DNA of 64,000 nt from Mycolicibacterium celeriflavum (GCF_010731795.1 NZ_AP022591.1:4030001-4094000), one strand, 5' to 3'; counted from the first letter of the stretch, positions 8,067 to 17,777 are shown. A program made the numbers and translations. Notes: generated by a model not told the origin, from the sequence alone.

Positions 8067-8696
8067 ATGCTAGGCGTGACGGCAGCGGTCACTCCCAAGG
8101 GAGAGCGTCGGCGGTATGCGCTGGTCAGCGCAGCTGCCGATCTGCTGTGCGAAGGCGGCTTCGACGCGGTGCGTCATCGCGCCGTGGCCCGTCGTGCCGG
8201 CCTGCCGCTGGCGTCGACGACCTATTACTTCTCGTCGCTGGACGACTTGATCGCCAAGGCTGTCGAATACGTCGGCGAGCGCGAGGCCGAGCAGTTGCGG
8301 GCGCGCGTCGCGATGCTGTCGCGGCGGCGACGGGGCGCGGAGTCGACCGCCGACATCCTGGTCGACCTGTTGGTCGATGACGCGGTGGGACAGCGGGTCA
8401 GCGAGCAGTTGATCTCGCGCTATGAGCGCTACATCGCATGCGCACGCCACCCCCTGTTGCGCGACATCCAACGGCGGATTCTGCGCCAGCGCAGCGACGC
8501 GGTCATCGAGGTCATCGAACGCTCGGGGCGGTCGGTGCGGGCGGAGTACCTCACCGCGTTGGTCAACGCCGTCGATGGTGCGGTGGTCGCGGCGCTGGTC
8601 GCCGAGGGTGACGGCCCTCGCGCAACAGCGCGCGCGACGTTGATCGACGTGATAGACGTGTTGGCACCGATCGACGAGCGGGTAGCGCAGGTGTAA
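8067..8696 (+). CDS. TetR-family transcriptional regulator
   Basis: A 209-residue regulator. The helix-turn-helix spans about residues 30-55 (FDAVRHRAVARRAGLP and STTYYFSSLDDL), followed by a helical effector domain. It lies directly upstream of the amino-acid permease (15-base gap) on the same strand and may control it; it is equivalent in position to Rv0775. A GTG at 8076 is an alternative start. Confidence 0.8.
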   Translation: MLGVTAAVTPKGERRRYALVSAAADLLCEGGFDAVRHRAVARRAGLPLASTTYYFSSLDDLIAKAVEYVGEREAEQLRARVAMLSRRRRGAESTADILVDLLVDDAVGQRVSEQLISRYERYIACARHPLLRDIQRRILRQRSDAVIEVIERSGRSVRAEYLTALVNAVDGAVVAALVAEGDGPRATARATLIDVIDVLAPIDERVAQV

Positions 8697-8711
8697 AGCC
8701 AGAGGAGGCCG

Positions 8712-10133
8712 ATGAGTACGCCGGTGGACAAGCAACAGCCAGAACTTCGGCGGGTCATGGGTCCGGGGTTGTTGCTCCTGTTCATCGTCGGCGACATCCT
8801 CGGCACCGGCGTGTACGCGCTGACCGGCCAGGTTGCCGGTGAGGTCGGCGGTGCGGCCTGGCTGCCGTTTCTGCTGGCGTTCACCATCGCGACGATCACG
8901 GCGTTCTCCTACCTCGAGCTGGTGACGAAATATCCGCAGGCGGCGGGAGCAGCGCTGTACGCGCACAAGGCTTTCGGAGTTCAGTTCTTCACTTTCCTCG
9001 TCGCGTTCGTGGTGATGTGCTCCGGTATCACGTCCGCTTCCACCGCGTCACAAGCGTTCGCGGCCAACCTGATCAAGGGTTTCGGGCTGGATTGGGGCAA
9101 GGCCGGTGTCGCCGTCATCGCGCTGGCGTTCATGGCCGTCCTGGCCGCGATCAACCTGCGCGGCGTCAGCGAAAGCGTCAAGCTCAACGTCGGCCTGACC
9201 ATCATCGAGATCACCGGACTGATGATGGTGATCTTCGTCGGGCTGTGGGCCTTCACCCAGGCCGGCGACTATGACTTCTCGCGTGTCGTCATGTTCGAAA
9301 GCAGCCAGGAGCGAAGCACATTCGTCGCGATCACCGCGGCGACGTCACTGGCCTTCTTCGCGATGGTCGGGTTCGAGGACTCGGTCAACATGGCCGAGGA
9401 GACCAAGGACCCGGTCCGGATCTTCCCGAAGGTCTTGTTGACCGGCTTGAGCATCGCGGGCGTGGTGTACATCGTGGTGTCGATCATCGCCGTCGCGTTG
9501 GTGCCCATCGGTGAACTGAAGGCAAGCGCCACACCGCTCGTCGCCGTGGTCGAGGCGGCCGCCCCCGGGCTTCCGATCGACGAACTGTTTCCGTTCATCA
9601 CGATGTTCGCGGTGTCGAACACCGCGCTGATCAACATGCTGATGGCGAGCCGGCTGATCTACGGCATGGCTCGCCAGCATGTGTTGCCGCCGGTGCTCGG
9701 AGCGGTGCACCGAACACGCCACACTCCTTGGGTTGCAATCGTATTCACGACAGTCATCGCGTTCGGTCTGATCTTTTATGTCTCCGCGTTTGCGAGCAGC
9801 AAGGCGGTCTCGGTGCTCGGCGGCACGACGTCGCTGTTGCTGTTGGCGGTCTTCGCGATGGTCAACGTCGCGGTGCTGGTGTTGCGCCGCGACGTCCGTG
9901 AGGCCGGCCGGCACTTCAAAACGCCCACGGTGTTGCCCGTGATCGGGTTCATCACATCGCTGTATCTGGTGACGCCGCTGTCGGGGCGCCCGGGTTCGCA
10001 GTACCTGGTCGCCGGCGGCCTACTCGTGATCGGCGTCGTGCTGTTCGTGATCACCGTGGTGATCAACAAGCAGCTCGGCATCAAGGACGCCGGCATCACC
10101 GATCCGACCCAGCTGGCCGAACGGCCGGATTAG
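8712..10133 (+). CDS. APC-superfamily amino acid permease
   Basis: A 473-residue integral membrane protein with about 12 hydrophobic segments. The first carries the APC-type GDILGTGVYAL loop, and the mid-protein segment LAFFAMVGFEDSVNMAEE is the consensus helix 6 region. It is expected to import amino acids or polyamines by proton symport; the substrate cannot be told. A good ribosome site (AGAGGAGG) precedes the ATG. Its stop overlaps the stop of the convergent DUF429 gene. Confidence 0.88.
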   Translation: MSTPVDKQQPELRRVMGPGLLLLFIVGDILGTGVYALTGQVAGEVGGAAWLPFLLAFTIATITAFSYLELVTKYPQAAGAALYAHKAFGVQFFTFLVAFVVMCSGITSASTASQAFAANLIKGFGLDWGKAGVAVIALAFMAVLAAINLRGVSESVKLNVGLTIIEITGLMMVIFVGLWAFTQAGDYDFSRVVMFESSQERSTFVAITAATSLAFFAMVGFEDSVNMAEETKDPVRIFPKVLLTGLSIAGVVYIVVSIIAVALVPIGELKASATPLVAVVEAAAPGLPIDELFPFITMFAVSNTALINMLMASRLIYGMARQHVLPPVLGAVHRTRHTPWVAIVFTTVIAFGLIFYVSAFASSKAVSVLGGTTSLLLLAVFAMVNVAVLVLRRDVREAGRHFKTPTVLPVIGFITSLYLVTPLSGRPGSQYLVAGGLLVIGVVLFVITVVINKQLGIKDAGITDPTQLAERPD

Positions 10134-10993
10134 CCGCCCAGCTGCCTGCGGATCTCGGTGAGCTCGCGTTGTGCGCGTTCGATGAGAAGTTGAACCTGCT
10201 CGAGCCGCGGCAACACATCGTCGGGGTCATGGTGTGGCACCGCACGAGCCCGAGGAGCGGGCGCGAGCTCCGGTGGCAACGCCGGCGTGACGATGTAGCC
10301 GACTTCGCGGTCGCCGTAGATCGTGATGTCCTCGCGGCGCCGCTCGAAATACAGCGCGACGTACGCGCAGAGCACCGCGTCGACGGGATCTTCACAAGCG
10401 TTCAGCTGAAAGGCTCGAACCCCCGCCTCGATTCTCTTTCGAAGTTCAAGCCAGGCAGGACTGCTGCGCACGCGAAGCTGCGGCGTCGCGTCGTGCAACC
10501 CCTCGATCAGCTCCACCATCCTCAGCAGCTCGGACTTGCGCTTCTCGACATCCTTGGCGCGCCGCTTGTATTTGAGCGTCCTGCCGAGTTTGAACAGTGA
10601 GACCGTCGCTGCGTGCGGATAGACCTCGATCGCGCGACGAACACCGCGAGACTGCGGGTCGGGGTCGAGGCCGAGCCGCTCGCAGAGGACTTCGGCGCGG
10701 GGTGGATTGAAGAGCGGATTGCCCGTGTTCGAGGGCTGCGCGGTTGCTTCGAACGGCGCGAAATCCCGGTTGTACAAGGTCTCGCCGAGTCGGTAGCCGC
10801 TGGGATTCTTGACGATGAGGGGGGCGTCGATGGCCACGACGCAGGGACCGTCGACGTAGGGCGCGAGAGTCGCCGCGATCTCGTCGTCGCTGACCGCCGC
10901 GCCGACCTGCACGAGCCGTCCGTCTTCGTCGAGGACGGCTATCCCGGTTTGGTTCGCGTCCGCCCATGCGAGATCGAGCCCAACGAAGTACAT
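10130..10993 (-). CDS. DUF429 family protein (RNase H-like fold)
   Basis: A 287-residue soluble protein opening with MYFVGLDLAWA and an acidic AIDAPL strand, the pattern of DUF429 proteins, which are predicted RNase H-like nucleases. Later features are a basic region (KYKRRAKDVEKRK) and a Cys-Glu-Asp motif NACEDPVDAVLCAY typical of the family. The biochemical role is unproven. It corresponds to Rv0776c. Confidence 0.75.
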   Translation of the reverse strand: MYFVGLDLAWADANQTGIAVLDEDGRLVQVGAAVSDDEIAATLAPYVDGPCVVAIDAPLIVKNPSGYRLGETLYNRDFAPFEATAQPSNTGNPLFNPPRAEVLCERLGLDPDPQSRGVRRAIEVYPHAATVSLFKLGRTLKYKRRAKDVEKRKSELLRMVELIEGLHDATPQLRVRSSPAWLELRKRIEAGVRAFQLNACEDPVDAVLCAYVALYFERRREDITIYGDREVGYIVTPALPPELAPAPRARAVPHHDPDDVLPRLEQVQLLIERAQRELTEIRRQLGG

Positions 10994-11033
10994 GGGCGCT
11001 ACTCTGCCTTACCCGTGCACCTACCCGCCGCCG

Positions 11034-11039
11034 TAAGCT
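11034..11039 (+). promoter_or_regulatory. -10 element TAAGCT for purB
   Basis: TAAGCT ends 8 bases before the GTG at 11048. A GTG at 11042 lies only 2 bases away and cannot be the start of a transcript made from this element, so 11048 is preferred. Confidence 0.5.
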
Positions 11040-11047
11040 GAGTGTTT

Positions 11048-12466
11048 GTGACGATCCCCAATGTGCTGGCCAATCGTTATGCCAGCGAGGACATGGTGGC
11101 CATCTGGTCGCCGGAGGCCAAGGTCGTCGCGGAGCGCCGGCTGTGGGTCGCCGTGCTGCGCGCCCAGGCGGAGTTGGGTGTCGACGTTCCGGCGACGGTG
11201 GTAGCGGACTACGAGCGGGTGCTCGAACACGTCGATCTGGCCTCGATCGCGGAGCGCGAGCGGGTGCTGCGCCACGACGTCAAGGCGCGCATCGAGGAGT
11301 TCAACGCGCTGGCGGGCCACGAGCACGTGCACAAGGGCATGACGAGCCGCGACCTCACCGAGAACGTGGAACAGTTGCAGATCCGCCGGTCCCTGGAGCT
11401 GGTGCATTCGCACGCCGTGGCGGTGGTGGCCCGCTTGGCCGAACGCGCCGTTCTGTATCGCGACCTCGTGATGGCCGGCCGCAGCCACAACGTCGCCGCG
11501 CAGGCGACCACCTTGGGCAAGCGATTCGCGTCGGCGGCCGAAGAGATGCTTATCGCGCTGCAGCGGCTGCGCTCGTTGATCGACCGATACCCGTTGCGCG
11601 GCATCAAGGGCCCGATGGGCACCGCTCAGGACATGCTCGACCTGTTCGACGGTGACGCGTCGCGCCTTGCGGATCTCGAGCGCCGAGTCGCCGAATTCCT
11701 CGGCTTCACAGACATTTTCACCAGCGTCGGGCAGGTGTACCCGCGTTCGCTGGACCACGACGTCGTCTCCTCGCTGGTGCAGGTGGGTGCGGGGCCGTCG
11801 TCCCTGGCGCACACCATCCGGCTGATGGCCGGCCACGAACTGGTCACCGAAGGCTTCGCACCCGGTCAGGTCGGATCATCGGCGATGCCGCACAAGATGA
11901 ACACCCGCTCGTGCGAGCGGGTGAACGGATTGCAGGTGGTGCTGCGCGGTTACGCGGCCATGGCGGCCGAACTGGCTGGCGCGCAATGGAATGAGGGCGA
12001 CGTGTTCTGCTCGGTGGTGCGCCGGGTGGCGCTGCCCGATGCATTCTTCGCCGTCGACGGGCAGATCGAAACCTTTCTGACGGTGCTCGACGAGTTCGGC
12101 GCCTACCCCGCGGTGATCCAGCGGGAACTGGACCGGTATCTACCGTTCCTGGCGACGACGCGGATCCTGATCGCCGCCGTCCGCGCCGGGGTCGGCCGCG
12201 AGACCGCCCACGAGGTGATCAAGGAGCACGCCGTCGCGGTGGCCTTGGCGATGCGGGAGAAGGGCTCCGAACCCGACCTGCTGGACCGATTGGCGGCCGA
12301 TGCGCGGCTACCGCTGGACCGGCCCGCGCTGGATGCGGCGCTGGCCGACAAGCAGGCGTTCACCGGCGCTGCCGGCGATCAGGTGGACCGAATCGTCGAA
12401 GCAGTCGACGAATTGGTCAGCCGCTATCCCGAAGCCGCCAAATACACTTCGGGTGCCATCTTGTGA
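11048..12466 (+). CDS. purB: Adenylosuccinate lyase
   Basis: A 472-residue cytosolic lyase of the fumarase/aspartase superfamily. It acts twice in purine metabolism: SAICAR to AICAR, and adenylosuccinate to AMP. The signature SSAMPHKMN is present, as are the KGMTSRDLTEN and GRSHNVAAQ catalytic regions. Length is normal. The stop overlaps the GTG of the following P450 gene (GTGA), which implies translational coupling. Confidence 0.97.
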   Translation: MTIPNVLANRYASEDMVAIWSPEAKVVAERRLWVAVLRAQAELGVDVPATVVADYERVLEHVDLASIAERERVLRHDVKARIEEFNALAGHEHVHKGMTSRDLTENVEQLQIRRSLELVHSHAVAVVARLAERAVLYRDLVMAGRSHNVAAQATTLGKRFASAAEEMLIALQRLRSLIDRYPLRGIKGPMGTAQDMLDLFDGDASRLADLERRVAEFLGFTDIFTSVGQVYPRSLDHDVVSSLVQVGAGPSSLAHTIRLMAGHELVTEGFAPGQVGSSAMPHKMNTRSCERVNGLQVVLRGYAAMAAELAGAQWNEGDVFCSVVRRVALPDAFFAVDGQIETFLTVLDEFGAYPAVIQRELDRYLPFLATTRILIAAVRAGVGRETAHEVIKEHAVAVALAMREKGSEPDLLDRLAADARLPLDRPALDAALADKQAFTGAAGDQVDRIVEAVDELVSRYPEAAKYTSGAIL

Positions 12467-13707
12467 CACTGGCCGCAATCGATTTCACCGATCTGGACAA
12501 CTTCGCTTCCGGTTTCCCGCACGAGTTGTTCGCGGTGCATCGGCGCGAGGCGCCGGTGTATTGGCACCCGCCGACCGAGCACACTCCCGACGGCGAAGGA
12601 TTCTGGTCTGTCGCCACCTACGCCGAAACGCTTGCGGTGTTGCGTGATCCACAAACTTTCTCGTCGGTGACCGGTGGTTCGCGGGCATACGGCGGCACGC
12701 TGCTGCAAGACCTGGCGATCGCCGGTCAGGTGCTCAACATGATGGACGACCCGCGACACGCGCAGATCCGCAGGCTCGTCAGCTCGGGTCTGACGCCACG
12801 AATGATCCGGCGGGTCGAGGACGATCTGCGGGCGCGGGCGCGGCGGCTGTTGGACTCTGTCGAGCCGGGGGAGCCCTTTGATTTCCTGGTCGACGTAGCC
12901 GCCGAGTTGCCGATGCAGATGATCTGCATTCTGTTGGGAGTTCCCGAGTCCGAACGTCATTGGTTGTTTCAGGCGATCGAGCCGCAGTTCGACTTCGGCG
13001 GTTCCCGTAAGGCATCCCTTGGACAGCTGTCGGCCGAGGAGGCCGGCTCGCGGATGTACACCTATGGCCAGGAGTTGATCGCCGCCAAACGCGCGTCGCC
13101 GACCGACGACATGCTGTCGGTGGTGGCGAACGCTTGCCTCGATGGCACCGCGGACGACGGCGCACTCTCTCCGGCCCTCCTTTCGGAAATCGAGTTGTAT
13201 CTGTTCTTCAGCCTGCTGTTCAGCGCGGGCGCCGAGACGACCCGCAATGCGGTGGCCGGTGGGCTGCTGGCATTGATCGACAACCCTGATTCGCTCGCGG
13301 CTCTGCGTTCGGATCTGAATTCGTTGCCGCCGGCCGTCGAGGAGATGGTGCGCTGGACGTCGCCCTCACCATCGAAGCGGCGCACCGCGACCCGCGATGT
13401 GTCGTTGGGCGATTGCGAGATCGCGGCCGGTCAGAAGGTGCAGATCTGGGAGGGATCGGCCAACCGGGACGCGGCGGTCTTCACCGATCCGGATGTGTTC
13501 GACATCGAGCGTAAACCAAACCCGCATCTGGGGTTCGGGCACGGTGTGCACTACTGCCTCGGTGCCAACCTCGCGCGGCTGGAGCTTCGGGTGCTGTTCG
13601 AGGAACTGCTGACGCGGTTCTCCGTGGCCACGCTGGTCAAGCCCGTCGAGTGGACGCGCAGCAACCGGCACACCGGCATTCGGCACCTCGTGGTGGAGCT
13701 GCGGTGA
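12463..13707 (+). CDS. Cytochrome P450, CYP126-like
   Basis: A 414-residue bacterial P450. Seen are the I-helix FSAGAETTRNAV, K-helix EEMVRW, and heme loop FGHGVHYCLGANLAR. It is coupled to purB exactly as Rv0778 (cyp126) is, hence the assignment. The physiological substrate is not known. There is no redox partner gene nearby, so ferredoxin must come from elsewhere. Confidence 0.88.
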   Translation: MTLAAIDFTDLDNFASGFPHELFAVHRREAPVYWHPPTEHTPDGEGFWSVATYAETLAVLRDPQTFSSVTGGSRAYGGTLLQDLAIAGQVLNMMDDPRHAQIRRLVSSGLTPRMIRRVEDDLRARARRLLDSVEPGEPFDFLVDVAAELPMQMICILLGVPESERHWLFQAIEPQFDFGGSRKASLGQLSAEEAGSRMYTYGQELIAAKRASPTDDMLSVVANACLDGTADDGALSPALLSEIELYLFFSLLFSAGAETTRNAVAGGLLALIDNPDSLAALRSDLNSLPPAVEEMVRWTSPSPSKRRTATRDVSLGDCEIAAGQKVQIWEGSANRDAAVFTDPDVFDIERKPNPHLGFGHGVHYCLGANLARLELRVLFEELLTRFSVATLVKPVEWTRSNRHTGIRHLVVELR

Positions 13708-13717
13708 GCGGCGGGCG

Positions 13718-14677
13718 GTGAGGCCCGACGCGTTCGCGTTCGTGATGGCGACCGGCATCGTGTCGATCGCCGCGACGGACCACGGCTTGGTCTACGTCAG
13801 CGACGGCCTGGCTGTGGTGGCCGTCGTCGGGCTCGTGGTTCTCATCGCGGCGGCGGGAGTTATGTGGCGCGGCCGGCCGCCGGATCTGTCGGATCCCGAT
13901 GTCACATTCGGCTTGTTCACGTTCGTCGCGGCGTGCGCGGTCCTCGACAACAGGCTGACGTCGATATCGGCGGTGTTGTGGACGCTGGGCGTGTTGGCGG
14001 CGGTCGCCTGGCTGGTGTTGAGCGCGCTGACGGCGAGGAATCTCGCTGCCAGATCCTGGAAAGAGTTGCAGGAGCGTGCACGTGGCGCGTGGGAACTGGC
14101 CAGCGTCGGCACGTCCGGACTGGCGATCGTCGCAGTAGCGCTGGCGCATGACAGGGGCTCGCATGCCCTGCTGATGATCGGTGTGGCGATCTGGGCGGTG
14201 GCGATCGCGGTGTATGTGTTGATGACCGCGATGATCCTGGCGCGGGCGTTCGCCGCACGGCTGGATCCCAGTGGGTTCGAGCCGGACGCGTGGATACTGA
14301 TGGGCGGGTTGGCCATTGCCACGTTGGCCGGAGATCACATCCACCGCGCGGGGTTCGACAACGTCCGCGCAGTGACGATCGCGACGTGGTGTGTGGCGTC
14401 GTTGTGGATCCTGCCGCTTCTCTACTTCGGCTTGCGACACATCCAGCGGGCCGAGGCCCGGCGTTTCGTCGCGGTGTGGTGGGCGATGGTGTTCCCGCTG
14501 GGCATGTACTCGACGGCCACCCACGCCATGGCCGTAGAGACCGGATGGCCTGTGCTGCCCGGCGTTTCGACGACCTTCTTCTGGATTGCGTTCGCTGCGT
14601 GGCTCATTGTGGCGGTCGCCGGGGCGTGGCGGTTGCGTGCCCGCCGCCACCTACCCTCGAGGCATGGACTCCGATGA
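13718..14677 (+). CDS. TDT/SLAC1-type C4-dicarboxylate or tellurite-resistance transporter
   Basis: A 319-residue membrane protein with about ten hydrophobic segments. It opens with RPDAFAFVMATGIVSIA, the characteristic first helix of the TDT family (malate/sulfite exporters, TehA). GTG start 10 bases after the P450 stop, probably the same transcript. The transported anion is unknown. Confidence 0.72.
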   Translation: MRPDAFAFVMATGIVSIAATDHGLVYVSDGLAVVAVVGLVVLIAAAGVMWRGRPPDLSDPDVTFGLFTFVAACAVLDNRLTSISAVLWTLGVLAAVAWLVLSALTARNLAARSWKELQERARGAWELASVGTSGLAIVAVALAHDRGSHALLMIGVAIWAVAIAVYVLMTAMILARAFAARLDPSGFEPDAWILMGGLAIATLAGDHIHRAGFDNVRAVTIATWCVASLWILPLLYFGLRHIQRAEARRFVAVWWAMVFPLGMYSTATHAMAVETGWPVLPGVSTTFFWIAFAAWLIVAVAGAWRLRARRHLPSRHGLR

Positions 14678-15248
14678 TGCGAACCTACGGATCTCTGACG
14701 ACGACCGTGCTCACGTGAGACGACGACTCGAACGGGCGGTGGGCCAGGGCATGCTCACACTCGACGAGTTCAGCGAGCGGATCGACACTGTGCTGGCCGC
14801 GCGTACCCGCGGAGACCTCCGCACGGTGTTGGCTGATCTCCCAGATGTGGACGTCCTGCCACCGACGACGGCGGGGCCTGGCGATGGCTCGGTGTTGCGT
14901 GGCCGGATGTCGTCGGTCTCGCGGCGTGGGCGGTGGACGGTGCCGTCGCACCTGCGGGTGAACACCCGGATGTGTGACACCACGCTCGACTTCACCAACG
15001 CGGCGCTGCAGGGGCCGACCGTCGTGCTGGACATCGACGACTACTTCAGCTCGACAGAACTGATCCTGCCCGACGGCGCCACCGCCGACCTCGACGGTGT
15101 CGAGACGTTCGCCGGCAGCACGACCGTCAAGGTGCCCCGCGGGCCGCGGTCGGAGCGGTTGCATGTGGTGGTCCGCGGCCGGGTGCGGTTCGGATCGGTG
15201 ACGGCGCGGTATTCATTCGGGCGGGTGTGGCGGCGCGTGCTCGGGTAG
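14664..15248 (+). CDS. DUF1707 domain protein
   Basis: A 194-residue protein. Residues 4-60 are a DUF1707 (SHOCT-like) domain: ISDDDRAHVRRRLERAVGQG, then LDEFSERIDTVLAARTRGDL. A C-terminal beta-rich region resembling cell-wall-active DUF2154/YvqF-type domains follows. The ATG lies inside the preceding gene (14-base overlap) and has its own -10 TACCCT (14652-14657) 6 bases upstream, which supports this start. No transmembrane helix was seen. Confidence 0.75.
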   Translation: MDSDDANLRISDDDRAHVRRRLERAVGQGMLTLDEFSERIDTVLAARTRGDLRTVLADLPDVDVLPPTTAGPGDGSVLRGRMSSVSRRGRWTVPSHLRVNTRMCDTTLDFTNAALQGPTVVLDIDDYFSSTELILPDGATADLDGVETFAGSTTVKVPRGPRSERLHVVVRGRVRFGSVTARYSFGRVWRRVLG

Positions 15249-15254
15249 TGCGGT

Positions 15255-16112
15255 TCACTGTCCGGTCGCCGCGGCGATTTCGGCTTGCACGCGTTGCGGA
15301 TACTCCGTCAGGTCGAGCCAGGTGAAGCGCAACACCTTCCAGCCGAGAAGCGATATCGCGTTCTGGCGCTTGCGGTCGATCTGGAACGCATCCGGGTCAT
15401 GGTGGAATGCCCACCCGTCGACCTCGATGGCGACCTTCGCGTCGACGAACCCGACGTCGACCTTGTAACCGCCGAGGGGATAGTTCGTCTTCCAGCCGGT
15501 GAACCCGGCGTCGCGGAGGAGCTTGACCAGCAGTCGCTCGGCCTCCGAGCGGGCCCCGTCCTGGGCGGCCTGCAAGAGTCTGCGTGCTGGAGGCGAGCCG
15601 TGCCTGCCCTTGTTGCGTAGATGTGCCCGCCAGAGTTGAGCGAGTTCGACGTGGCGCTGGAGGGCGGCGTCCATCAGCTTGGCACCGCCGCCGCGCCGGA
15701 CCGCGGCTTCGACGACCGTCAGCGGCAGCGCGGTGACGCGCAGGCCGTCGCGCTCGATCACGTCGTGCGGGTCGAGGTCACGTCGCCGCAGCCTGGTCTC
15801 CGGTTGATGTCGAAGTCGACTGTCTCGTGGAACGGTGACCTCGACGGTCCTCGGCGCGAATTGCGTCAGCCGGTGCCACCACGCCGCCGCCATGCCGCTC
15901 GCGCATGCCTGCGGACCGTAGGCCAGCACAGCGACGCGTACCCGAGCGGCGTCGGTGAATCGCCGATCGGCGACGAAGTACACGCCGCGAGCGCAGCGCA
16001 GCCAATGCCCCGACCGGATCCTGCGGTTGATCGCATCCTGGCTCAGCCCCACACGAAGCGCCTGAGTGCGGGTGAGTACGCCGTCCTGCCGGCACAGATA
16101 GTCGTCGAGCAC
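15255..16112 (-). CDS. AbiEi-like N-terminal plus DUF559 (Vsr-type endonuclease fold) protein
   Basis: A 285-residue protein from the GTG at 16112; the frame stays open further upstream but would run into the neighbouring gene. The N-terminus (QDGVLTRTQALRVGLSQDAI, then HWLRCARGVY) is the winged-helix of AbiEi-type antitoxins. The C-terminus (KVDVGFVDAKVAIEVDGWA, then LGWKVLRFTW) is the DUF559 nuclease-like core with its Asp-Glu pair. Such proteins are frequent mycobacterial orphans of unknown function. No toxin partner is adjacent. Confidence 0.7.
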   Translation of the reverse strand: MLDDYLCRQDGVLTRTQALRVGLSQDAINRRIRSGHWLRCARGVYFVADRRFTDAARVRVAVLAYGPQACASGMAAAWWHRLTQFAPRTVEVTVPRDSRLRHQPETRLRRRDLDPHDVIERDGLRVTALPLTVVEAAVRRGGGAKLMDAALQRHVELAQLWRAHLRNKGRHGSPPARRLLQAAQDGARSEAERLLVKLLRDAGFTGWKTNYPLGGYKVDVGFVDAKVAIEVDGWAFHHDPDAFQIDRKRQNAISLLGWKVLRFTWLDLTEYPQRVQAEIAAATGQ

Positions 16113-16237
16113 TCTTTTTGGACGCGAGAACCGGCCCAACCGGTTCCATCCCGGGCGATTTGTGGAGCCGCACCGGCGCTCACCGCCGCCAAACCTCCAC
16201 AAGTCGCGGGCGGCGGAGCCGCTGGCGGCGGAGCCGC
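16113..16237. repeat. Short intergenic region with inverted and tandem repeats
   Basis: An imperfect inverted repeat pairs 16156-16167 (CGATTTGTGGAG) with 16195-16206. Two tandem copies of a 15-base GC-rich unit occupy 16209-16238, overlapping the stop of the membrane-protein gene. The hairpin could terminate that gene; otherwise I see nothing here. Confidence 0.4.
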
Positions 16238-16858
16238 TCAGACACGGAGTCGCGCGACACCTGCGGACCGCAGCTCCAGGGCGGCGAGACCGCGGATGGT
16301 CTCGGCGTCGTGCTCGCGCCACGCCCCGACGGGATCAGGGTGGATCGCCGCCAGCTTGGCCAGCGGCCGGTTGGCCAGCGCGCGCAGCGCCAGCAGTTGC
16401 TCGCCGGCGGGAGTGCGAGCCAGCGAGATCGCAATCCATTTCCGACGGAAGAACCGCAGCCGCAGATACAGCCACGGCATCGCGACGAACAGGATCGGCG
16501 GCGCGGCCACCGCCAGCGCCAGCACCCACGCCAACCATGACGCGGTGGTGTCGAGGCTTTGACCGGCCCCCGCGATATCGAGCGCCGCCTCGCTGGCCGC
16601 CCGCAGCGGCTTGCTGAGCGCATCGCCGACGAGCGGGAAGTCGTCGGTGCGGTCACCTGCGGTGTCGAGATTCTCGGACACCCCGTTGGCGCCGGTCTCG
16701 ACTTGACGGCCCACCGCGGCGATCGTCGAGACGGCCGAGTGCACGGCCATGCCGACCGTCACCCACACGGTGGTCCAGGCCACCACGACGATGTCGCTGA
16801 TCAGCTGGCCGAGGACACGCGACGGCGTGGTGGCATAGGGGATAAACCGCGAAGTCAT
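16238..16858 (-). CDS. Conserved transmembrane protein (Rv0779c-like)
   Basis: A 206-residue protein with a hydrophobic N-terminal segment (about residues 15-42) and a second strong membrane stretch about 108-130, followed by a basic cytoplasmic-looking region. No enzyme motif was found. It sits divergent to purC, as Rv0779c does to purC in M. tuberculosis. Function unknown. Confidence 0.75.
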   Translation of the reverse strand: MTSRFIPYATTPSRVLGQLISDIVVVAWTTVWVTVGMAVHSAVSTIAAVGRQVETGANGVSENLDTAGDRTDDFPLVGDALSKPLRAASEAALDIAGAGQSLDTTASWLAWVLALAVAAPPILFVAMPWLYLRLRFFRRKWIAISLARTPAGEQLLALRALANRPLAKLAAIHPDPVGAWREHDAETIRGLAALELRSAGVARLRV

Positions 16859-16877
16859 GGCTGTAGATGCTGCCCGA

Positions 16878-16883
16878 TAGGCT
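16878..16883 (+). promoter_or_regulatory. -10 element TAGGCT for purC
   Basis: TAGGCT ends exactly 6 bases before the purC ATG, placing the first transcribed base on the start codon. Confidence 0.65.
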
Positions 16884-16889
16884 GGCCCG

Positions 16890-17777
16890 ATGCGCCCCGC
16901 TCTGTCCGACTACGAACATCTGGCCAGCGGCAAGGTTCGCGAGCTGTACCGCGTGGACGACGAGACGCTGCTTTTCGTGGCCAGCGACCGCATCTCCGCC
17001 TACGACCACATCCTCGACTCGCAGATCCCCGACAAGGGCCGCATCCTGACCGCGATGAGCGTGTTCTTCTTCGACCTTCTCGACGCGCCCAACCACCTCG
17101 CCGGCCCACCCGACGACGAGCGCATCCCCGCCGAGGTGCTCGGCCGCGCGCTGGTCGTGCAGGAGCTGCAGATGCTGCCGGTCGAGGCGGTGGCCCGCGG
17201 CTACCTGACCGGTTCCGGGCTCATCGACTACCAGCAGACCGGCAAGGTGTGCGGTATCGCGCTGCCGGCAGGCCTGCGCGAGGCGAGCAAGTTCGCTGCT
17301 CCGCTGTTCACCCCGGCGACCAAAGCCGAACTGGGACAGCACGATGTGAACATCTCGTTCAACGAGGTGGTCGGGTTGCTCGGCGCGCAGCAGGCCGAGC
17401 AGGTACGCGATCGGACACTGAAGACCTACATCCAGGGCGCCGAGCACGCGTTGACCAAGGGCATCATCGTCGCCGACACCAAGTTCGAGTTCGGTGTGGA
17501 CAAAGACGGCGAACTCCGACTGGCCGACGAGGTGTTCACGCCGGACTCGAGCCGATACTGGCGGGCCGACGACTGGAAAGAAGGTGTCGTGCAGCAGAGC
17601 TTCGACAAGCAGTTCGTCCGCAACTGGCTCACCGGGCCGGATTCCGGATGGGACCGTGCCGGCGATACCCCGCCGCCGCCCCTGCCGCCAGACGTCGTCG
17701 AAGCCACCAGGTCGCGTTACATCGAGGCGTACGAACGCATTTCGGGTCTCGACTTCAGCGATTGGATCGGCGCATGA
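16890..17777 (+). CDS. purC: SAICAR synthetase
   Basis: A 295-residue enzyme that adds aspartate to CAIR, making SAICAR. The N-terminal SGKVRELY nucleotide loop, SDRISAYD, and C-terminal DTKFEFG motifs are all present. Its stop overlaps the next start as ATGA, so oligopeptidase B is translationally coupled to it. Confidence 0.97.
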   Translation: MRPALSDYEHLASGKVRELYRVDDETLLFVASDRISAYDHILDSQIPDKGRILTAMSVFFFDLLDAPNHLAGPPDDERIPAEVLGRALVVQELQMLPVEAVARGYLTGSGLIDYQQTGKVCGIALPAGLREASKFAAPLFTPATKAELGQHDVNISFNEVVGLLGAQQAEQVRDRTLKTYIQGAEHALTKGIIVADTKFEFGVDKDGELRLADEVFTPDSSRYWRADDWKEGVVQQSFDKQFVRNWLTGPDSGWDRAGDTPPPPLPPDVVEATRSRYIEAYERISGLDFSDWIGA

